A stretch of DNA of 64,000 bases from Marinimicrococcus sp033875255 (GTDB lineage Bacteria > Pseudomonadota > Alphaproteobacteria > Geminicoccales > Geminicoccaceae): assembly GCA_033875255.1 (NCBI GenBank), contig JAWZSN010000028.1, positions 1-64,000 on the forward strand, given 5' to 3'. Shown one piece after another: positions 60,405-64,000 of the stretch (position 1 is its first letter; each line of letters starts with the position of its first letter). The position numbers and the translations under genes were made by a program. Below the pieces are notes generated by a model. The model was not told where the DNA came from and ran no database searches. It worked only from the letters and a program-made list of their open reading frames with translations.

Positions 60405-61234
60405 CGCTGGCCGCCCATCGGGCGCGCAACGTGCCGCGGCGGCCGCCGCCGTCGCGCTGGCGACGCTGGCTGCGGCGCGGCCTGCTGGCCACCGGCCTGC
60501 TCGCCGCAACCGGCGTCGGCGGCCATGCCGCGATCGAGCGCGGGGCGGTCGAGAAGGCGGGTGTCCTGGCCGATCTCGCCGGCAGTCGCCTGGCAGCGCT
60601 CTCCGGCCTGGTGGTGAACAATGTCTACGCCGAGGGGCGGCGTATGACGTCGGAGGCGGCGCTCGTCGGCGCTCTTGAAGACGTTATGGGACGGCCTATA
60701 CTGGCAGTTGATCTCGAAGAGGTTCGTGAGCGCCTTCAGCGGCTTCCCTGGGTTCGCACCGTGACCGTCCGCCGCCAGTTCCCCGACGCCATCCTGGCCC
60801 GTCTCGAGGAGCACCGCCCGCTCGCCCTGTGGCGCAAGGACGATGGGCTGAGCCTCGTCGACGGCAAGGGCTCGGTCATCCAGGTGCAGGACCTGCGCCC
60901 CTTCGTCCAGCTCCCGCTGCTGACCGGCGAGGATGCGCCACAAAACGCCCGGGCGCTGTTCGCCATGCTTGCTGTCGAGCCGGCCCTGGCCGAGCGGGTG
61001 ACCGCCGCGACCCGTGTCGGCGGCCGGCGCTGGAACGTCTGGCTGGATGGCCGCGTCGAGGTCCGTCTGCCCGCCGAGGGCGTGTCGCAGGCGTGGCAGC
61101 GGCTGGCCGAGGTCGAGCGCGAGAAGGCGCTTCTCGCCCGCACCATCGAGGCCGTCGATCTGCGCACCCCCGACTGGCTGGTGCTGCGCAAGGCGCCGCA
61201 GCCGGTGCTCCCGGCCGGCGGAGGACGCGCATGA
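60392..61234 (+). CDS. ftsQ: Cell division protein FtsQ
   Basis: A 280-residue bitopic protein: a basic cytoplasmic start (RRPPPSRWRRWLRRG), one membrane helix (LLATGLLAATGVGGHAAI), a POTRA domain (LAALSGLVVNNVYAEGRRMTSEAALVGALEDVMGRPILAVDLEEVRERLQRLPWVRTVTVRRQFPD, about 68-130) and the FtsQ domain. It links FtsK with FtsL/FtsB in the divisome. ATG 60392 has GAGGAGG 5 bp upstream inside the ddl end. Confidence 0.92.
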   Translation: MRQVTLAAHRARNVPRRPPPSRWRRWLRRGLLATGLLAATGVGGHAAIERGAVEKAGVLADLAGSRLAALSGLVVNNVYAEGRRMTSEAALVGALEDVMGRPILAVDLEEVRERLQRLPWVRTVTVRRQFPDAILARLEEHRPLALWRKDDGLSLVDGKGSVIQVQDLRPFVQLPLLTGEDAPQNARALFAMLAVEPALAERVTAATRVGGRRWNVWLDGRVEVRLPAEGVSQAWQRLAEVEREKALLARTIEAVDLRTPDWLVLRKAPQPVLPAGGGRA

Positions 61235-62523
61235 GCGTCGCCTTGAAGCCGCCGCGCGGCATGGGTGGCGTCCGTGCCGGCGGGCGTGGCGGGCCGTTTG
61301 CGGTCCTCGACATCGGCACCAGCAAGATCTGCTGCCTGATCGCCCGGCCGCGGCCGGGGCGCGGCTGTCAGGTGCTGGGTCGCGGCTACCAGCTCGCCGA
61401 CGGGCTCGAGCGGGGCGAGATCATCGATGTCGAGGCCGCCGAATCCTCGATCCGTGCGGTGCTCCACGAGGCCGAGCAGCAGGCCGGCGAGCAGGTCACC
61501 GCGGTGCTGGCGGCGGTCGGCGCCGGTCGGCCGCGCTCGCATCTGATGCGGGTCGAGCGGCCGCTCAACGGCCGCAGCATCACCGACGAGGACGTCGAGA
61601 CGGCGCTCGGCCGGGCCCGCGCCGAGGTGCTGGGCACCGGGGCGGCGGTGCTGCATGTGGTGCCGGTCGAGATGTCGGTGGATGGCGGGCGGCCGCTCCG
61701 CGACCCGCGCGGCGTCAAGGGCCAGCTGCTCGATCTGCTGGTCCATGTGGTAGCGGCCGACGCGCAGCCCCTGCGCACCATCACGAGCTGCCTGGAGCGC
61801 GCCCACCTCGATGTTCTGGGGCTGGTCGCGGCACCCTATGCGGCCGGCCATGGCTGCCTCACGGAAGACGAGCTCGAGCAGGGCTGCCTGCTCGTCGACC
61901 TGGGAGCGGGTACCACCCAGGTCGCGCACTTCACCGGCGGCAACCTCGCCTTCGTCGAGCAGGTCCTCAAGGGCGGCGAGAAGATCACCGCCGACGTCGC
62001 CTACGGTCTGTCGACCTCGCTGCGCGAGGCCGAACGGCTCAAGACGCTCTATGGCGGGGTCTTGTGGCGGACCTGCGACGACAATATCCGCCTCGAGGTG
62101 CCGCTGATCGACGACGCCGAGGACGAGCCCAGCGGCGAGGTCTCGCGCACCCGGCTGACCTTCATTATCCGCTCGCGGGTCGAGGAGATCTTCTCCGAGC
62201 TCATCGAGCGGCTGCGCAACGGCAGCGACGTGCTGCGGGCGCGCCCGCCGCGCAGCATCGTCCTGACCGGCGGCGCGGCGCAGCTCGAGGGGATGGGCGA
62301 GCTGGCAGAGGAGATGTTCAGCCTCAAGGTGCGTGTCGCGCGGCCGCGCGGTCTCCACGAGGTGCCCGGTGCCGAGGACGACCCGAGCTGGGCGGTCGCT
62401 GCGGGCGCTCTGGCGATGGCGAGCGGCGGCGACAGCGGTCTTGGCTGGAGTGACGGTGAAGAAAAGCGTACACTGCGTTCAGGACTTGCCCGCCTGAAAG
62501 AGTGGTTGCGCGAGAACTTCTGA
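61231..62523 (+). CDS. ftsA: Cell division protein FtsA
   Basis: A 430-residue actin-like ATPase that tethers FtsZ to the membrane. FAVLDIGTSKICCLIAR is phosphate loop 1, GCLLVDLGAGTTQVAHF phosphate loop 2, and SIVLTGGAAQLEGMGELAEEMF the adenosine motif; the SHS2/1C region (HVVPVEMSVDGG) lies between. The C-terminal LARLKEWLRENF is the amphipathic membrane-targeting helix. Start overlaps ftsQ by four bases; ftsZ follows after 96 bp. Confidence 0.95.
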   Translation: MSVALKPPRGMGGVRAGGRGGPFAVLDIGTSKICCLIARPRPGRGCQVLGRGYQLADGLERGEIIDVEAAESSIRAVLHEAEQQAGEQVTAVLAAVGAGRPRSHLMRVERPLNGRSITDEDVETALGRARAEVLGTGAAVLHVVPVEMSVDGGRPLRDPRGVKGQLLDLLVHVVAADAQPLRTITSCLERAHLDVLGLVAAPYAAGHGCLTEDELEQGCLLVDLGAGTTQVAHFTGGNLAFVEQVLKGGEKITADVAYGLSTSLREAERLKTLYGGVLWRTCDDNIRLEVPLIDDAEDEPSGEVSRTRLTFIIRSRVEEIFSELIERLRNGSDVLRARPPRSIVLTGGAAQLEGMGELAEEMFSLKVRVARPRGLHEVPGAEDDPSWAVAAGALAMASGGDSGLGWSDGEEKRTLRSGLARLKEWLRENF

Positions 62524-62619
62524 GGCTCACAAAGAATAGCGAATACCAACCGGTCGTGCCTTGCCCGGCGGCCGGTCGAAAGGGCGGAAATGCGCCCCGT
62601 CGCTTGTGGAGGAGAAGGG

Positions 62620-64000
62620 ATGACCATCAATCTCACGATGCCCATGACGCACGAGCTGAAGCCGAGGATCTCGGTGGTCGGCGTCGGCGGGGCCGGCGGC
62701 AATGCCGTCAACAACATGATCACCTCGCATCTCGAGGGGGTCGACTTCGTCGTCTGCAATACTGACGCCCAGGCCATTTCCGCGTGCCTGACCGAGCGTC
62801 GGGTCCAGCTCGGCGTGTCGATCACCCACGGGCTTGGCGCCGGCGCCCGCCCCGAGGTGGGTCGTGCGGCCGCCGAGGAGGCGATCGACGAGATCCTGGA
62901 CAACCTCCAGGGCAGCCACATGGTGTTCATCACCGCCGGCATGGGCGGCGGCACCGGCACCGGTGCGGCTCCGGCGATCGCCCGGGCGGTCCGCGAGCAG
63001 GGCATCCTCACCGTCGGCGTGGTCACCAAGCCCTTCCACTTCGAGGGCGCGCACCGCATGCGCCTGGCCGAGCAGGGCCTGGCCGAGCTGCAGCAGCATG
63101 TCGACACGCTGATCGTCATCCCCAACCAGAACCTGTTCCGGCTGGCCAACGAGCGCACCACCTTCGCCGACGCCTTCAAGATGGCCGACGAGGTGCTGCA
63201 CATGGGCGTGCGCGGGGTCACCGACCTCATGATCATGCCCGGCCTGATCAATCTCGACTTCGCCGACATCCGCACGGTGATGAGCGAGATGGGCAAGGCG
63301 ATGATGGGCACCGGCGAGGCCGAGGGCGAGCGCCGGGCGCTCGACGCCGCCGAGGCGGCGATCTCCAACCCGCTGCTCGACGAGGTGTCGATGAAGGGCG
63401 CGCACGCCGTCCTCATCAACATCACCGGCGGCATGGACATGGCGCTCTTCGAGGTGGACGCGGCCGCCAACCGCATCCGCGAGGAGGTCGACCCCGACGC
63501 CAACATCATCTTCGGCTCGACCTTCGACGGCTCGATGGACGGCCGGATGCGCGTCTCGGTGGTGGCGACCGGCATCGATTCGGAGAGCGCGCGCAAGGCC
63601 CAGGCCGAGGCCGCGCAGGCTGCCGGCGCGCAGCAGGCGGGCCAGCAGGAGGCGGCGCCGGCCGCCCCGGCGGGCGGCTTCCGCTTCCCGGTGCAGATGC
63701 AAAAGGCCCAGCCGGCGCCGTTCCCCAGCGTCGCGCGACCGGCCGCTCCCGTGCGCCGTCCCGGCGAGCCGAGCCCGGCCCTCAACCTGCGGGCCTCGGG
63801 CGCCGGCGCCGAGCAGCGTTCCGAGACGGCGGGGCCGAGCTCCCTTCCGCCGCACGGCGCCCAGCCGGCCGCCGCGCATCGCGCCCAGCACGGCGAGCGC
63901 GGCATCAACTTCTTCGAGCGCATGAAGGATTTCGCTTTCGGCAATGGCGGCATGCCGAGCGAGACCCGGGCCGTGCAGCCCCGGAGCGAGACCGCCGAGG
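62620..64000 (+). CDS. ftsZ: Cell division protein FtsZ (cut by the right edge)
   Basis: The tubulin-like GTPase forming the Z-ring; 460 residues are in the window and no stop is reached. ISVVGVGGAGGNAVNNMI starts the GTP-binding domain, the tubulin motif GGGTGTG is at 109-115, and DFADIRTVMSEMGKAMMGTGEA and GSTFDGSMDGRMRVSVVATGID complete the core near residue 325. An Ala/Gln/Pro-rich linker follows (AQAEAAQAAGAQQAGQQEAA), with RGINFFERMKDFAFG near residue 430. ATG 62620 has GGAGGAGAAGGG before it. The conserved C-terminal peptide lies beyond the edge. Confidence 0.97.
   Translation, partial: MTINLTMPMTHELKPRISVVGVGGAGGNAVNNMITSHLEGVDFVVCNTDAQAISACLTERRVQLGVSITHGLGAGARPEVGRAAAEEAIDEILDNLQGSHMVFITAGMGGGTGTGAAPAIARAVREQGILTVGVVTKPFHFEGAHRMRLAEQGLAELQQHVDTLIVIPNQNLFRLANERTTFADAFKMADEVLHMGVRGVTDLMIMPGLINLDFADIRTVMSEMGKAMMGTGEAEGERRALDAAEAAISNPLLDEVSMKGAHAVLINITGGMDMALFEVDAAANRIREEVDPDANIIFGSTFDGSMDGRMRVSVVATGIDSESARKAQAEAAQAAGAQQAGQQEAAPAAPAGGFRFPVQMQKAQPAPFPSVARPAAPVRRPGEPSPALNLRASGAGAEQRSETAGPSSLPPHGAQPAAAHRAQHGERGINFFERMKDFAFGNGGMPSETRAVQPRSETAE

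Overview
The window is a GC-rich (roughly 70%) chromosomal segment from a Gram-negative bacterium. The gene set points to an alphaproteobacterium of the Rhodospirillales/Geminicoccales type: the order tlpA / argH - small lipoprotein - lysA - DUF4175 (TIGR02302) protein - amidase, a meso-DAP type MurE, a TRAP dicarboxylate transporter and a trimeric-porin-like outer membrane protein. The taxonomy is inferred from gene content and order only. No tRNA, rRNA, prophage or CRISPR array is visible.

Left part (1-8.2 kb): the end of an autotransporter-like barrel; a Tat-exported cyclase-family protein; a sugar-type ABC binding protein and permease with no ATPase gene; then an accessory stretch of different composition. 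That stretch carries a membrane-anchored DUF4041 + GIY-YIG nuclease resembling the SNIPE anti-phage protein, an array of eight 38-bp repeats, and a tandem triplication of an unrecognised alanine/proline-rich gene whose first copy has an in-frame amber codon.

Middle part (8.2-35.9 kb): mostly metabolic genes in short units. These are a TetR regulator with two 16-bp operators facing a CMD-family/haloacid dehalogenase pair; an ATP-grasp protein; panB beside a heavily decayed copper P-type ATPase pseudogene; the glutathione-dependent formaldehyde pair frmA-fghA; a GSA-aminomutase-like transaminase; tenA under a TPP riboswitch; a porin and a translationally coupled lipoprotein; an IlvD/Edd-type dehydratase; cysS-cimA-trmJ; ridA; an M20 peptidase; a class III aminotransferase; hemH; zapE; a histidine phosphatase; and an extensin-like lipoprotein. 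About ten copies of a dispersed intergenic element occur here. It has a palindromic GC core beside a homopurine/homopyrimidine tract and often sits just 3' of a gene in a terminator-like orientation.

Right part (35.9-64 kb): a TRAP transporter operon (dctPQM) behind a perfect palindrome; tlpA; argH-lptM-lysA; a DUF4175 protein; an amidase; the RNase P RNA; and then the whole division and cell wall (dcw) cluster rsmH-ftsL-ftsI-murE-murF-mraY-murD-ftsW-murG-murC-murB-ddl-ftsQ-ftsA-ftsZ, nearly all with overlapping or abutting ends and running off the right edge inside ftsZ. The cluster has a plausible sigma70-type promoter at 46211-46239, a perfect DnaA box just upstream, and no mraZ. Together the mur genes make lipid II from UDP-GlcNAc-MurNAc precursors, FtsW/FtsI polymerise and cross-link it at the septum, and FtsQ/L/A/Z build the divisome; lysA nearby supplies the last step from DAP to lysine.
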